From NCBI RefSeq assembly GCF_921293095.1, contig NC_060246.1, positions 90,889,030 to 90,953,029 of the forward strand: a stretch of 64,000 nucleotides of DNA, in the 5' to 3' direction. The stretch is from Ischnura elegans. Lineage: Eukaryota; Arthropoda; Insecta; Odonata; Coenagrionidae. Each line of letters begins with the position of its first letter. The stretch's first letter is position 1. This document shows positions 1-12,494 of the stretch, piece by piece. The notes under the pieces are model-generated. The model was not told the origin of the DNA and searched no databases. It saw only the letters and a list, made by a program, of their open reading frames with translations. Position numbers and translations under genes: made by a program.

Positions 1-989
1 TTAATAGGCTACAAATAGATGATAGGATTAAAGTATGGATTAGGGAATTTTTGAAAGGTAGATCTCAGAGGGTAAGAGTAGGTGAAGGTTATTCTATGGA
101 GATAGCGGTAACATCAGGGGTCCCGCAAGGAAGCGTATTAGGTCCGCTATTGTTTCTTATTTATATTAATGACATTCATGTGGGAGTAGACTCCAATATA
201 CGACTTTTCGCAGATGATTGCATAATCTACCGAAGTATCAAAGCCAGGGAAGACCCGTGTATCCTTCAAAATGACCTGAAAAAAATATCTTCATGGATAA
301 TCTCCAACAAAATGGATGTGAATACGGGAAAATGCAAGCAAATTACATTCACGAGAAGGAGAAACACGGAGAATCGGTCATACAGCTTGCTCGGGGAAAA
401 TATTTCCCAAGTTAGTGATCTAAAATACTTGGGGGTTAATTTCACATCTAATTTTGATTGGGGAGTGCATATCGATCAGGTGGTAGGGAGATCATTTAAA
501 ACCCTGCATTGGGTCATGCGGAATATAAAAGAGAGCAAAAGAGAAACTAAAGAAATGGCCTACATGACCATGGTTCGTCCGGTACTTGAATATGCAACTT
601 CTGTGTGGGATCCCCACTTTAACAATGAAGCTTCTAAGCTTGAAAGGGTTCAGCGAAAGGCAGCCAGGTACACTCTAGGGAAACATGGAAGAGGGGAAAG
701 TGTATCAGCAATGCTAGGGAGCTTAGGATGGAAACCTCTAAAAGTGAGAAGAACCATTAATAGGCTATGCGGCGTATATAAAGCATTTACAAAAGAGCAG
801 GGTTGGAAAGAATTAGGTCTAAAGCTGGGCTCACCCTGCTACATAGGAAGGAAAGACCATAAATTTAAAATTCAATTGAAAAAACAGAAAACAGACATTT
901 TGAAAAAATCCTTCCTACATAGAGGAATTAAGGAGTGGAATGACCTACCTGAAGTGATTTTTAAGATCTTCAAATGCCAAAATTTTTAG
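1..989 (+). pseudogene. Non-LTR retrotransposon reverse transcriptase, 3' part (jockey/CR1-like), cut by window edge
   Basis: An open frame runs from the window edge to a stop at 987-989. The first ATG-like start near 51 is arbitrary, because the frame is already open from base 3 and reads typical finger/palm sequence (RIKVWIREFLKGR). Visible RT landmarks in order are the SGVPQGSVLGPLLFLIYIND block, the catalytic FADD box, a GKCK...F block, a KYLGV thumb block, and the C-terminal LERVQRKAAR and SLGWKPLKVRR blocks seen in jockey/CR1-type elements. The 5' half (endonuclease, RT motif A) lies outside the window. No frameshift is visible in the part present, so the copy may be fairly young. Family assignment rests on motifs only; the exact clade is not certain. 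Confidence 0.88.
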
Positions 990-1276
990 GAAGAAGTGTG
1001 AAGCACTTACCTACTGATTTAGTACATAATGGTTCAAAAAGAGAGTTTGAAGTTGGGCCAATGCTTATTTTTCAGTTGTATTATATTAGAATTAATGTAT
1101 TTAAGGGATTGTTTTAAATTGTTTTATTGGGATAATGTTAAATTCTTAGTTGTAAGAGATTAGAATTAGGGTGTTATTTTTATCATGGATATATATTCTG
1201 GTTCTGTTTCTCTGTATTATGTGCTTCCTGATTTTATGTTACCACCCGACATTATGGTCGACTTGTAACAATTTAT

Positions 1277-1310
<34 letters not shown>
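990..1310 (+). repeat. 3' UTR and (TAA)n tail of the LINE at 1-989
   Basis: After the RT stop there are about 290 AT-rich bases and then a run of TAA/ATA triplets at about 1278-1308. Simple 3' tails of this kind are usual for non-LTR elements of the I/jockey groups, so I take this as the 3' end of the element. Unique-looking sequence resumes at about 1310. Confidence 0.65.
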
Positions 1311-1311
<1 letters not shown>

Positions 1312-3110
1312 CCAGAAAACCAGTTATGACTACGATCTGAACATTTTTCCCGGGAAACCTTAAATCGTAGGTGAAGTTGGCTGTGATTGGCTCAGACGAG
1401 GGAAAAATTTATGCAATGATCGAAAGAGCACTAAAAGAAAGGGCGATTAGAATTTTTTGTCAGGGAAAAGTCATCCTGGAACATCCTATCTCTTTGAACA
1501 AAACTATTTATTTAATTAAATCCTAAGATAAAAATTCCATTTGGGATGAAGAGGTAATGCGCTACCAGAAAAACTCTCGGGCCTTCGTCGAATATCATTT
1601 TTTTAAATCAGGAATTGTATTTTTTTATGGAAATTCAAGTCGTTAAACCAAAATTTGAACCCATGATTCTCCCAACAGACGACATTTGACGTTTTATAGA
1701 GCCTTGCACGGACTGTTTTCTCCAGTGTTTGTTGCGAAGGAATTGCGAATGAAAATCTTAAAATGTATTAGAAGGATCACTCGAGAATAGCGTGGTTAGA
1801 ACTGAATGTGATTGTGTGGACTGCAATGGAGAACTTTTTTGGTTCCTCGTGGACGAAGAGTGCTGAGGAAGGTTAGCAGGGGCCATGATTTAACTTGGTG
1901 TCTCTTTGAAGGTGTTTGCGCGAACGAGAAAACGCACTCAAACGTAGGGAAGTTTTAAGTGGACACCTGGTGCCTCGTCCAAGTGTGGAGGGAGAAAGGC
2001 GAGCTCATTTCCGTTTGCGTCGGGGGAAAACAACAGACGGGGAAAACCAGTACGTGGCGGCTGTTTATCACGACTTAACCACGCTGGTGGAGAGAATAAC
2101 GGAATAATAAACATTTCAACTATGATCCTTAATTTTTCCCTTCCTATAAAGTTAATTTAAAATTGAATACTCGTTGTCGACATGGTTTAAGCTTTTTCAG
2201 AAATATGTTGGTGAATTGTGGCTCAACGGAAGAGCTCATAACTACTCTCCACATTTTATACATTTATATTTAATTTGATAGTTATACAAAGTTAGAGTTA
2301 TACATCGCACCTACGATGCATTTGGTGTGGTCGTGTAACCTAAATATATTGGGAGCTGTAAATCCTTATTAAACTTAGACCTTCATTACTTCTTTTTTTG
2401 TCGAAAATATGGAAATATTCTTCAAATTTGTGCGTATAACTGTTATACTATGGCAGCTATATTAATTTCTCTTAATATTCTGAGTGATAGATGCAAATTC
2501 TTCAAATACTTTGAGTCAACTCCAATGAACTTCATGGATGTTCTGAATCGTAAGCAGCCTCCTTAAAAATTAAATGAAATTTACTGCTAAAGATAAGACA
2601 CAGCATAGATGACCAAAAGCTAAGTGAAGTGAGAACATTTTTATAGGCCTAATAGAAGTAAAGTTGGTATTTGAGGAAGAAATCGTTACGAGAATGATCT
2701 CGCTTCAAGAGGGTAGAGTGACTGCATAAGCTCCTCCAAAATGATATTGATGATATCTCAATATTTTTATAGTTCATTCAATGCGATACGTTGCTTCATG
2801 CTTTAAATCCTCAGCGATTAGTTTTCATTGATAGGGCATCACTAGTTTGCTCATGTGGTATAGACAATATATACTGCGCAAATGTGTTCATGAATAATAC
2901 TTACCTTCCTGGATGACCCAGTAAAAGACGGCAATAATTTTATCTTATCAGATTGAGCATTGTCGATGTCTGAAAAGTGAAGGAGGGAATATGAGTTAAG
3001 GTTATTGCTTGTATATTAATCTTATTCGATTGAACCGGGTCGAATACAATGTTTGAATGATGCATGGATCGGTAACCACTAACGGGGAAAAGGCATCAAC
3101 CTATTCGTTA
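1311..3110. other. Intergenic, no recognised gene
   Basis: AT-rich sequence with no open frame that I recognise. A 63-residue frame at 1916-2107 (+) is arginine and glutamate rich. It lies in a slightly GC-richer patch with no clear splice signals or known motif, so I do not call it a gene. Confidence 0.4.
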
Positions 3111-3346
3111 AGGCCGTGTTACAAGAGGAATTTTACAATTGCGCAGGTTAGAACTTCATTAATTTATCGTCATGGCGTGCAAATGCACGAATGAACGAGT
3201 AAAATTACAATGGGCTATTTTTCCATCTCACGTCCATGAATACTCGCACAGGTTCAAGCAATTCACCGCTTTGCACGACGCGATTTTGACTGCGCCTTCG
3301 TAAACACGTCATATTGTGCAATGACGTTCCCCGTGTAAAACGGCCT
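3111..3346. mobile_element. MITE with 15-16 bp terminal inverted repeats, TTA target duplication (copy 1)
   Basis: The left end reads AGGCCGTGTTACA and the right end is the inverse, TGTAAAACGGCCT. Both ends are flanked by TTA (3108-3110 and 3347-3349). The interior contains a GCGCAGGTTAGA block and a GCAATTCACCGCTTT block, both shared with the copy at 7758-7981 but in opposite order and orientation. A 3-bp TWA-type duplication and a small size fit a PIF/Harbinger-derived MITE; this is inference, as no transposase is present. Confidence 0.75.
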
Positions 3347-4515
3347 TTAAAGGGGATCGTTCTACCCATTTTCTTTCCTATCTCTATTATTGGGTTGCGA
3401 TTTGCCAAAGAAGGACAATAGAGATGGTCAGTTTATGCATTGCAGCATATTTACCGAACGATTGCCCGGTTGTTCTGAGAATCGTATCCATTTCTGAGCG
3501 TTTTCTTAAAGTCGCTGACGTAACTCCGACGCCGACTGCATTGATCCATGCGTCTCGAATCATGGGTGATGTGTAGACACTACGACGCCCCCCTCTAGCC
3601 TCATGCCCAGCCGAGTGGGTAAATAAACCACCCATGCCGTCGGCTGAAAATAAATTTTCTTTCCAAAACAGTCGCTTCAGGTAGCCCTCTCCCACGATTT
3701 TGGTACATTACATTTACAATACTCACGGTCGAAGAACCTGTTCAGTGTATAAATGATGTGATTCCATATGAATACTTCTTCCTCTTCATATAATTAATGC
3801 TAATATAGCTCTTATTGATTGTGATTTTAGCCTCTACACAGTGTATTTTCATGGGATAAATTTTCATTTTTTGTGGGAATTGTTTAAAAAATATTATAAA
3901 AAATATAAAAAAAGATAGTATTAAAATATAGGTCATGTCCAGGATCGAAGCTTCTGAGTGAGAGGAGTAGCCCGTCAATGTGGTAAAGCATCGAATTGTA
4001 CCTGCAATTAGGTTCTGAATCATTCTTATTGATTTCAAGTAGATACCATTCGTCCAAATACTCGATTAAACTTTTTCTATAAATTGAATGTCCTTAGTTG
4101 AACGTAAAATCAATGGGACTATAAATCATACTTTTCGTGCGATTGAGAGTTATATTACTTGTTTTTGTGTTTCAATGTAGACTTCAGAGACAAAAAAGAT
4201 GAAATAATATGCATTGCTAGACACATGCGACTCTGGTTTTTCTTCTACTCAGTAGCTATCTTTACCTGCTTTATTCTATTCCTGTTGCTCATTTACGAAA
4301 GCCTACCGTAGTGAATTGTCTTTTCCTATAGTTTTCTCGGGGAATAATGAATTTATATTATCCCTCTCATAAAAATTGTATGATTCTGCCCATATTTTGA
4401 GTTTTTTATTGGATTCAGATTCATTTTCATCCTCTTCTGAAATACGCAGGCATTTCCGGGTGTTTTGATGAAGACAAAAAAATCATACCTGTTCACCCTA
4501 AGAAATACCCCCTTA
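3347..4515. other. Intergenic, no recognised gene
   Basis: Only short frames without recognisable motifs occur here, some open on the minus strand between 3205 and 4038. Composition is mixed, with an AT-rich block at 3860-3920. Nothing supports a gene. Confidence 0.4.
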
Positions 4516-4793
4516 CATAGGCGGACTTAGCGGGGGGAGTGGGGACACATAGCCTCTTAAAAATTCCCCCGACTCTTAAAAATTAGACAACATTTTTTAT
4601 GCTTTTATCATTACGTTCGTTTTGTTTTGTGTATTACGATGCCAGAATCATTTAATTTCACATAACTATCATGTTAAAATAAAGAAAATATTTCGCAGTC
4701 ATTTTTTGTATCTTGCTTGTAATCACAAGAAAGAAAAGGTCGTTTGCCTGTCAGACCCTTGTGCCCCCAGAAAAAAATCTGTATCCGCCCCTG
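4516..4793 (+). mobile_element. Non-autonomous hAT-like element, family A copy 1
   Basis: 278 bp. The left end is CATAGGCGGACTTAG and the right end CTGTATCCGCCCCTG, an imperfect terminal inverted repeat. It is flanked by an 8-bp near-duplication, CCCCCTTA (4508-4515) and CCTCCTTA (4794-4801), 7 of 8 matching; 8-bp duplications are typical of hAT. The body is AT-rich with G/C-rich ends and carries the block GTTTGCCTGTCAGACCC, which recurs in the copies ending at 44309 and 58191. No transposase coding. Confidence 0.72.
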
Positions 4794-4801
4794 CCTCCTT
4801 A

Positions 4802-5200
4802 GTTCAACAGAAGACCTGTTGCCTTTCATTCAATCCTGTTTTCTTCCTCTCCCCCCCTTGCTTACGCAGCATCCTTCCTTGTTACATAGCTTCTCCTCCA
4901 TTATCTTCTAGAAGTTTCTTCTCCTCGCCCACCATGTATAGCACATCCTAGTTACTTTTCCTCTCCGTCCATCCCATCCTCTCCATTGTCCTTGATGCCT
5001 AGTGGGCATGGAGGGCAATGGAGTAAAACATAACTTTTCCAAATTCTCCTAAATAAAAGCCGCCATAATCCCCATTTCTTTTACGCCTGAAATCTTCTCT
5101 AGTCCTTTTTCTCCAAGTTTCCACGTTTCCGCACAAAAATGCGATACACTCCAAATCAGACGCTTCACTATGCTTTTTTCTCTTTCGCACTCATAAACAC
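4802..5200 (-). pseudogene. Decayed non-LTR retrotransposon 3' coding fragment
   Basis: The minus strand contains, in broken frames, the C-terminal region of a LINE polyprotein of the type that reads 'R.NEEVL..VGEER.LL..I'. The pyrimidine-rich + strand (CTCTCC, CATCCCATCCT, CTTCTAGAAGTTTC) is closely similar to the copy at 19560-20300. It starts immediately after the duplication of the hAT-like element at 4516-4793. Confidence 0.5.
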
Positions 5201-7757
5201 CTCCTTTATTACCCAGTTATCATTCAAATATCCTTACTGCTCATTCAGTTTTTTTCTAATATGCTACTCAAAAAGTTTAACTATTCAACCAATTTAATTT
5301 TGTCATCTCTTTAAGTTAGGCCGTTGAATATAGTATCGGAGTTGATGAATTTAGACTTGTAAAATGGATAATTTTAACCAACATGAGTGCCATATCAGGT
5401 AAATTGTAAAATATGCATGCGCGTTTGAAGTTACGATCCATTTTCGACTCTATCGCTGTTATAGTTAAGCCGGCAATGGTCCACTTTAGATGTACGGCCC
5501 CTCGTCGGAAGCTATCGTCTATTTCAGAGTAATTACTTCATTTTTATATTCAAGCATTTAGTATAGTGTTAAAACATGGTTATGAAAAATTTATGTGAGA
5601 GTCTTCCCTTTAAATGATCTAGATTCTGCTTCAAAACTAGGTCGACGTCGTCAGAATAATGGCTGATATGCCTAGCATAGGATGGAGTCGTTCGCTAAGT
5701 TGTTTGAAAGAATCCCCTTTAATTTCAAGACCACATTGCGTGAGCTATGAGCCACAACGTATGATATCTTTAAAAAATACATATAGTATGACCTTCATGA
5801 AACCGCGCATTAGACTGAGAATGCTGACATTACAGATACATAAATTTCACATACATTACGATTCATATTCCCTATTAGTCAAAGCTTTCGGCTTATATAC
5901 CTTACTGCACGGCAAACGAAAAGATTTATACATTTAAAGATTTTCAAAGGCGATTAATAACCGCACTTCATGGTTTTATATTTATTTTGGGTATCCTTCA
6001 ATCTCAGACTCCATCCGTACCATATTCTATTATTAGAAAAATCTTAATTTTAGTGTACCTCTCTAGCTGCAGTTTTATATTTGCGAGTACGGGGGTGAAA
6101 ATTTTCCTGAGGCAAAATCATCTAGAACATGGTGGATGGTATTTCCCTAAGCAGAAATTTCATGTTTTGCCTAGTTAATTATTCTCCGGTTTCAGCGACA
6201 CCATGAACAAAGGATGAATGAAATACTTTAAAAAATAATCATTGCTTTTTCTACTCCCAATTTTCAGGGACTTTTTAAAAACTTATATCCCTTCATTTTG
6301 CTTGAAATTTGGCATTATATCAACAGATGAATGTGCGAAGTAAATGCTCACCTTTAGTTTGCAAAGCCTTTAATGATAGAGGGCGACCCTGCAAGTGAAT
6401 GGTCTCCTAATCGTCGTAGTTTCCAGCAATTTCCCGTCCTCGAGAGAAACCGTATCGAGTCGTACTGAGACTGTTTCTACTTTTTTCTTAGGGTTGATAG
6501 GCAATGGCGGCATGAACGATGTACATGTTTCTAGTATTTAAAAAATATTATCATCGAATTACAAGCTTAGGAGAAAATTCAATACCGAGTGTGGGTAATT
6601 AAGGTTAATTACCGTCAATAAAATCGATGTTTTTAAAATTTTCTCGCTTCATTAAGCGGTGCGAGTAAATTACAGATTATAAACTGTAGGATAGTTTAAG
6701 CATTTTTCTTTGATACTTGGTTTTGTTTCAATAACCGGATGTGTGATCTCAGAAGGAAGATTATTCGTGTGGGCAAGGCGTTTTAATGACTGGAGATGGT
6801 CCGAAAAGCGAGGGTTTCCCATCTCTCGCTTCCGGAAATCTAGTCGCTAAAGTTTTCATTTCGTCAGCAGGGTCGGGATGACATGAGCGTTTCTTAGGTA
6901 CAATAAACGACCGGATCGTGTACCGTACCCTAAATATTCCATTCTAATTTTCATACTTACCCCAAATTCGAGGGAGAAATTTTCGTGACAAATGTAGGCA
7001 AACTGGTCAATTTCATCGATATAACGTCGCATCATTGTAGACTAATTTTGCGTACGAGAAGCTTTGAGATAACACCACATGGATTTTTGACGGTTTTCCA
7101 CTTTCCACACACTTTCCATGAAAAATGAATGTGGCAATATCAGAATTTGTGAACAGATTTTAAATGGTAGTCCAATACATTGTGGAAATGTAAGATCTTC
7201 ATTATTTCCCAGTCAACTTTTTTAAATTACTCAGGTTTTTATCTGACTGACCTTGATTTTAGGGCCATTTTTAATTTTTTACTACGTCAATTTATTTTTT
7301 ATTAGTGAAAACCCGAATCCTGTGTATGTTTTTGGTAAAGTGTAGATCTTTATATTGGCAATAAACTTGGCGAAACATATGTAATTAATTATAGTAAAAG
7401 TTCTGAAAATTTACAATAAGTTATTTTTCTATAGGAAACGGGTGAAATTGGAAGGTGCATCAATCATTTTTCCAAGACGAAGGAATTTTTCTCGGGTTCT
7501 CCACCCGATCATATTATCTCTTGCCGTCGTTTCTATGTTAGACTCGCGCATCGTCTTCAGGGCCCCTAATCAGCTCTGATGACGATGTGCCAGTCGAGAA
7601 TAGTAAGCAATGGGTAATTTACTCGGTGCAGAACCCGGTAAGAATTTATTCAACCATTTCGCTGGAAGAGCCTACGATCAAATTAAATTTTTGCTAGACC
7701 TTTTCATTATTGAAGACGGCATTGCATACATGTACGTCTCCTATCTCTAGGTTCTTA
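5201..7757. other. Intergenic, no recognised gene
   Basis: AT-rich with scattered short frames (for example 5659-5937 and 5987-6178 on +) that show no motif, splice context or codon pattern I trust. A minor GC-richer segment lies at about 6390-6480. Confidence 0.4.
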
Positions 7758-7981
7758 AGGCCGTTTTACACGTAATTGCGTAATCTGACGTACGTGCGAA
7801 GGCGCGATCAAAATTGCGTCGTGTAAAGCGGTGAATTGCTAGAACACATGCGAGAACGCGTGGATGCGAGACGGCAAAATAGCCCCTGTTCTAATTTCGT
7901 TCATGCATTCGCGCAATTCGCCATTTTAGAAATTAATGCAGCTCTAACCTGCGCAATTCCGTGCTCCGTGTATAACGGCCT
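7758..7981. mobile_element. MITE, same family as 3111-3346, inverted (copy 2)
   Basis: The ends read AGGCCGTTTTACACG and CGTGTATAACGGCCT, flanked by TTA at 7755-7757 and 7982-7984. The order of internal blocks (GAAGGCGCGATCAAAATTG, then GCGGTGAATTGC, then CTAACCTGCGCAATTCC) is the reverse of copy 1, so the two copies are inserted in opposite orientations. Perfect TTA duplications make the borders reliable. Confidence 0.78.
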
Positions 7982-8019
7982 TTAGTTTGCTTCCAGCAAT
8001 TTTCCGCTCGCAAGTGAAT

Positions 8020-8460
8020 CCGTCTCGACAAGAGGGGCGGGTCACGAAGACATCGTTAAGCCGGGAGGGTGGGGTGTGAGCGTGCTCGTGATGCGTGCAC
8101 GTCCCTTTGGCCGTCGGCTCCTTTTGGTGACTCCAGGGAGGAGAATGTCTGCAGGATGACGGACTGATTCTGGCGGCGCCCTGCTCTTAGCACGCTCCGC
8201 TGCCTCCTCCATTATATCCTCACCCACCGCAGTCAGTCTCCCCTTCCTCCCTTGTGGGCCGTCCACCTACCTCGCCCACACAAGCTCTCGGTGCATCCGA
8301 AGGAGACCAAGGCCCCCCCCCTGCCTCGAGACCGCCCACTGCTCCTCTCCCAGCGATCGCCTAGTTCACGGCCCGACCTCCTCCAGACGTGCACGTGTAT
8401 GCACAGCTGGTATTCTTCCTCCAGTATCGGCTCGAATTCGCTCGCGAGTTACGCACAAAA
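8020..8460. other. GC/CpG-rich segment, possible promoter or 5' exon region
   Basis: Base composition rises sharply here against an AT-rich background, with many CG dinucleotides and C-rich stretches around 8230-8400. Short frames on both strands are by-products of the GC content. It could be a CpG-island-like promoter, or a non-coding first exon of a gene whose body I cannot see. No initiation motif is clear. Confidence 0.3.
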
Positions 8461-8559
8461 TCTATGATCTTGAGGTAGATTTATCTGTCTCTGGATTCCG
8501 TTGTTTTCCCAAGTCCTCAGATCGCTCACCATGTCGCCCTAACTCTCTAACATTTCCTT

Positions 8560-8720
8560 GCCTGACGTATTTGAAGGTCGCGGGTTCGAGTCCCGCCTAT
8601 CCATTACACCTATCCAAGGCATGGATGTTGGTGTACGTTTAGTTGTTAAGTTGTAAGAAAACCCCGAAGTAAATACCTGTTAGTGCTGTTTTTGGCGGTA
8701 TGGGAATAAATAAAAAATAA
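8560..8720 (+). repeat. tRNA-derived SINE-like repeat
   Basis: A pol III B-box-like sequence, GGTTCGAGTCC, at 8583-8593 sits in a T-arm-like stem (GCGGGTTCGAGTCCCGC). It is followed by about 120 bases of unrelated body ending in an A-rich stretch with AATAAATAAAAAATAA. The A-box half is poor and there is no complete cloverleaf, so this is a SINE remnant, not a functional tRNA. Confidence 0.45.
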
Positions 8721-10744
8721 CATAAAACATTTAGAAATAATTTTGGCCAACGAGTTTGAAGCTTTAGGTTTCGTAGACGGATTTTTCAAAATACTGCATG
8801 GAGGAATGGATCAACTTTGTTGCTTTTGCTCTGTTTGTTTTTTTAACGATCAAAATCATCTAATCAGCGCGAGTTAGTATTTAGTCGGGATAAAATATAT
8901 TTCCATTTTACATTATGTAGTAGACCGATTGTTTCCTTCAGATACAATAATTACAAACTTAAAGAACGCCCTAATTATATTATAAGAACCATTTTTTTCT
9001 TGCATAAAGTTCATTAGCAGAAAACATTTTTCTGCACACTTTGAGGCTACAGATGTAACTGTGATAGGCAGAGAGTGATTTTACACCAATACGTATCTAT
9101 TTATTGAAAAATATTTATAGGCGCCCAATGCAGTTCATTTTCTTCTAATCTATCCACCTAAAGATTCACAGCACGAAGCTGATATCACTTCCACGAATTC
9201 GAATCCATTGTTCCGCCGTTGATGTTAGCAGATCTCCTTAAAGATTTGACCTGGATTTGCCCCCGCTTATGTTGCGCTCTCATGGTATGGGAGCAGAGAA
9301 AACGTTTCATTCTCCGAGAGAATATTTTTTATACGAATGGCAATTCCTCCGCTGATGCCTAACGCAAATCAATGGTCAACATCCGTTTCCTCGAAGGGAT
9401 TCGTACTTAAGAGCTCACCAGGATGAACAAGTTACTCACTCTTTCCTCGTTCTGTAGAATGACCCAGCGAGTGAGAAACAATGCTCCCTCGTCCCATGTA
9501 GGAGAAGTTTGAAATAAATATATGTTAGATTTAATCATTTTCAAGCCAGGTACTCGTCCGTTTGGATAGAGATAAAATACAACTATGTACCCTTGCAAAC
9601 CAGTCAAAACATTAGCCATGCTTTCGACTTTGAAAATAGCAGCGTTTAGAATACTTTATTTTTTTCAATAGTACCAACACTTAAAAAAATATATAAAAAT
9701 AGTTGTAGTAAACGATCGATCACAGACAATTTGAGCAAAATTTGTTATCATTTAATTAATCATTGACAGGTAATCATGAATTGTGTTAGCGTATTCATCT
9801 AATATAATCATTGCAAAAGAGTTAAGTCTAAATCTTAGTCTCTTCTTTTTTATTAATTTACAACCAAATATTTCTTACTATTATCCTCTTGTAAAAATAT
9901 TTTTGTAACCTTTTGTTATTTGTAGGTATCAGAATAATATAGTCATTTTCATTAAAAGCCCTGATGATGGTTTATAATTGAACATAAGCGTCGGAAAAAC
10001 TTGAATTTCAATTTTAGATCTATATTTTAACAAATTGGATGTAAAATATAGAGGCCATGAAAAATGAAAAAGAAAAAATCACTCTGATAAATGTGAATGA
10101 AAGAAGCAATTTTCCACATTTATAGTGCAAAAGTAGCAGCCTAAAGTCTGTCATCAGCACGCATCACTCCCGCTCGAGATTTCTTTTTTTCCTTTATGAA
10201 ATACTATTCTAAAAATTACGCCATAATCTTCGAATTTTCAGGGTATATACGGTTAGACCTTGTTAGCAATCGCCTGTATGTCAAATATAAAGATTTCTCC
10301 TCTGTATTTTCTTGGAATAATTTTTTTATTTGAACAACAGGTGAATGTGGGCAAGGTCTACTCTCTGTGCTCTTACAATTTCAAGATTTAATCAAGTTTG
10401 TTTTTCGGTTTCATTCGTCGCGAAAAAAAAAGAAAAAAAAAGACAGATCGAGAGTAAATTTTTGGTCTCCCTATTTTAATTAATTTTTAGTCAAAAAAAG
10501 TAAAAATGAATACAAATCATTAAATAATTGTTCTCCATCCAATTTTTCTCGCCGAAGTAGAAATATTACGTAGCAAATAATGGCTTACTACTCACTCTTT
10601 CCATTGCATCGATAGTTGAAAGAGGCGACAGAAGACATTACCATTGAAGGAAGGATGGTGGAAAACCTGACGTTGGCGTAAGCATTAACATAAAAGACCC
10701 CAGGGGAGACCAAATAAGTCCCAGAAAATGAAATAGTGCATTGC
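8721..10744. other. Intergenic, no recognised gene
   Basis: AT-rich sequence with homopolymer A/T runs (for example 10420-10440) and no frame that I recognise. A 70-residue minus frame at 9407-9619 shows no motif. Confidence 0.4.
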
Positions 10745-11105
10745 TTCTTCTGCACATCACCCTATGAGGGATCAAACTTCCTTTGAAAAGTCTGTGCAGC
10801 CACCGGGATTTGAACCTGTGTCCTGAGGGTTAGAGGTCTCCACAGCAACGCAATTTAAAAGAGGCATGACGCTGAATAGTTTCGGTCGAACACTGGAAGT
10901 CGAGGAAGAAGGAACACAGCCACTGAATACATTTTCGTTGTTTATCTGTTTCACTCGCGCGTGTTAGAGAAAAAAATTCCCCAACATCACCGTTCCTCCC
11001 ATCCTCCTTTGGAAGTGAGAACGAACGAAAATAAAACTGGACCCCGAAGAGAATATAAACGTGACGACGATTTCTATAAGCGTCGTATAATGAAAGTATC
11101 CTCCC
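10745..11105 (-). repeat. tRNA-derived SINE, tandem copy 1
   Basis: On the minus strand the B-box GGTTCAAATCC lies at 10816-10806 in a tRNA-like context. The body downstream (on minus, toward lower coordinates) and upstream matches the next copy block by block: 'ggaacacagcc', 'ttcactcgc', 'ccaacatcaccgttcctccc', 'tttggaagtgagaacga'. The B-boxes of the two copies are 375 bp apart. Confidence 0.6.
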
Positions 11106-11440
11106 GCACGGTCGCATAATCCCAGAGATAGAATGAAGGTTAAAAGGGATCGGACTTCTGAATAATCTCTACAGCTGCTAGGATTTGAACCCAGGTCCTG
11201 TACGTGGGAATCCAACGTTTTGGCCGACACACTGAGTGGAGGAACACAATCCCTGGATGGATTATTGTCATGCATAAAGTTCACTCGCAGTTGCAGTGAA
11301 AATTCGTCCAAATCACCATTCCTCATTTCTTCCTTTGAGAGTTAGTACAAGCAAAAATAAAAATCTGAATGAGGTGGAGATACAAATTAACGTAACGACG
11401 GCTACTACCAAAAGTATTAAAAATTATGATGCTAAGAAAA
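11106..11440 (-). repeat. tRNA-derived SINE, tandem copy 2
   Basis: Minus-strand B-box GGTTCAAATCC at 11191-11181. It shares with copy 1 the blocks 'ggaacacaatcc', 'ttcactcgc', 'caaatcaccattcctc' and 'cctttgagagttagtac'. The segment CCGCACGGTCGCATAATCCC at 11104-11123 is repeated again at 12689-12709, marking a third partial copy. Confidence 0.6.
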
Positions 11441-11519
11441 TCACGATATCGTTATTGTTGTTGGTGCTCCTTCACCTGCTGTCAATTATTTTTTTATTTT
11501 GCCAACTTATGAATATGAT

Positions 11520-11780
11520 CAGGAGCGTAGCTCCACACGGTTCGGAAGCTTGGACGCTGAGGAAGGATGACGAGAAAAGACTGGAGGCTTTCAATATGTG
11601 GGCGTGGGAGAGAATGGAGAAGGTAATGTAGAGGGAGTGGAAGAGGAATATCGAAATGCTAAACTTGGTGGGTGAGGAGAGGAAACTTCTAAATTTGAAA
11701 GAGATGAGTTGGATGGAGCGAGTAATGATCGGTGAGGGGATTTTTCAAACTTGTCACTCGTAAGAATGTTAAGTAAGCAA
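11520..11780 (+). pseudogene. Non-LTR retrotransposon C-terminal fragment, decayed
   Basis: The + strand reads HGSEAWTLRKDDEKRLEAF followed by MWAWERMEKVM, a stop, then REWKRN and GEERKLLNL. This is the conserved LINE C-terminal segment usually written as 'GSETWTLRKADRKRLEAFEMWCWRRM...'. An in-frame TAG at 11629-11631 and the absence of the catalytic core show it is dead. Confidence 0.7.
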
Positions 11781-12136
11781 GGAAGTGGTAGGAAAAGAAG
11801 AGAAATTATAAATATATTTAAGTGGAACAGGCCTAACTAGGAATTAAAAATGGTAGTTTAATTGGGGGAGGAGTGACACGAGGTGTAATTCTGAAATTGC
11901 TCTATGCAAACCTGCCTTAATCGGTAGAATACCTTAAATGATGATAAAATATATTTTATCTTGAGGATTTGGGAAATTATTATTTTTATTTAGCACTCTT
12001 CCAACGTCTTGACGAATTTATTTGTCATTATTCGGCTAGAAACTTCATCGGGAAATTTGAAGATGTGAACGACCATCTAACATTTCACAAATCTAGTTAT
12101 TAACAAATTATATCAAATTTGTGGAAAGATTGGCAA

Positions 12137-12285
12137 AGAAATAATACAAACTTTTAATGACCAAACCTACTCAAGATAAAGTAGAATAATTCTTTCGACT
12201 TAGTGGTCAAGATGCTCATTCATTTCATAATAATTACGTTACCCCTAAGCTTTAGGGGCGTGATACAGCAGGATTCCTAAAATTG
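12137..12285 (+). repeat. Direct repeat, unit 1
   Basis: The block starting AAGAAATAATACAAACTTTT and ending GGGGCGTGATACAGCAGGAT recurs at 12495-12684. The second unit has about 45 extra internal bases. The units are divergent, so this is an interspersed repeat family rather than a recent duplication. Confidence 0.55.
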
Positions 12286-12369
12286 AACCCTTGCCTACAT
12301 TTGCCTCCTAAAATTGAAAGTTTGACCTCAGACGCTAAAATTTCACAGTCTAGACATTGGAAAATTTTG

Positions 12370-12480
12370 ACGAATACGTGGATCTCTCCATCTTTAGGGT
12401 TTTCGCCGCGTTGGTTGTCGAATTGACGACAGTTTCGCCGATATTACACCAGGCATCTTCAGATCGAAGTCACTTTGTGA
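12370..12480 (+). repeat. Half copy of a foldback/hairpin repeat
   Basis: Shares GACGACAGTTTCGCCGA and the CATCTTCAGRTCGAA-type block with the full foldback at 13492-13712, but only one arm is present here. It lies between the two direct repeat units at 12137 and 12495. Confidence 0.45.
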
Positions 12481-12494
12481 AAACGTTGGATAAG

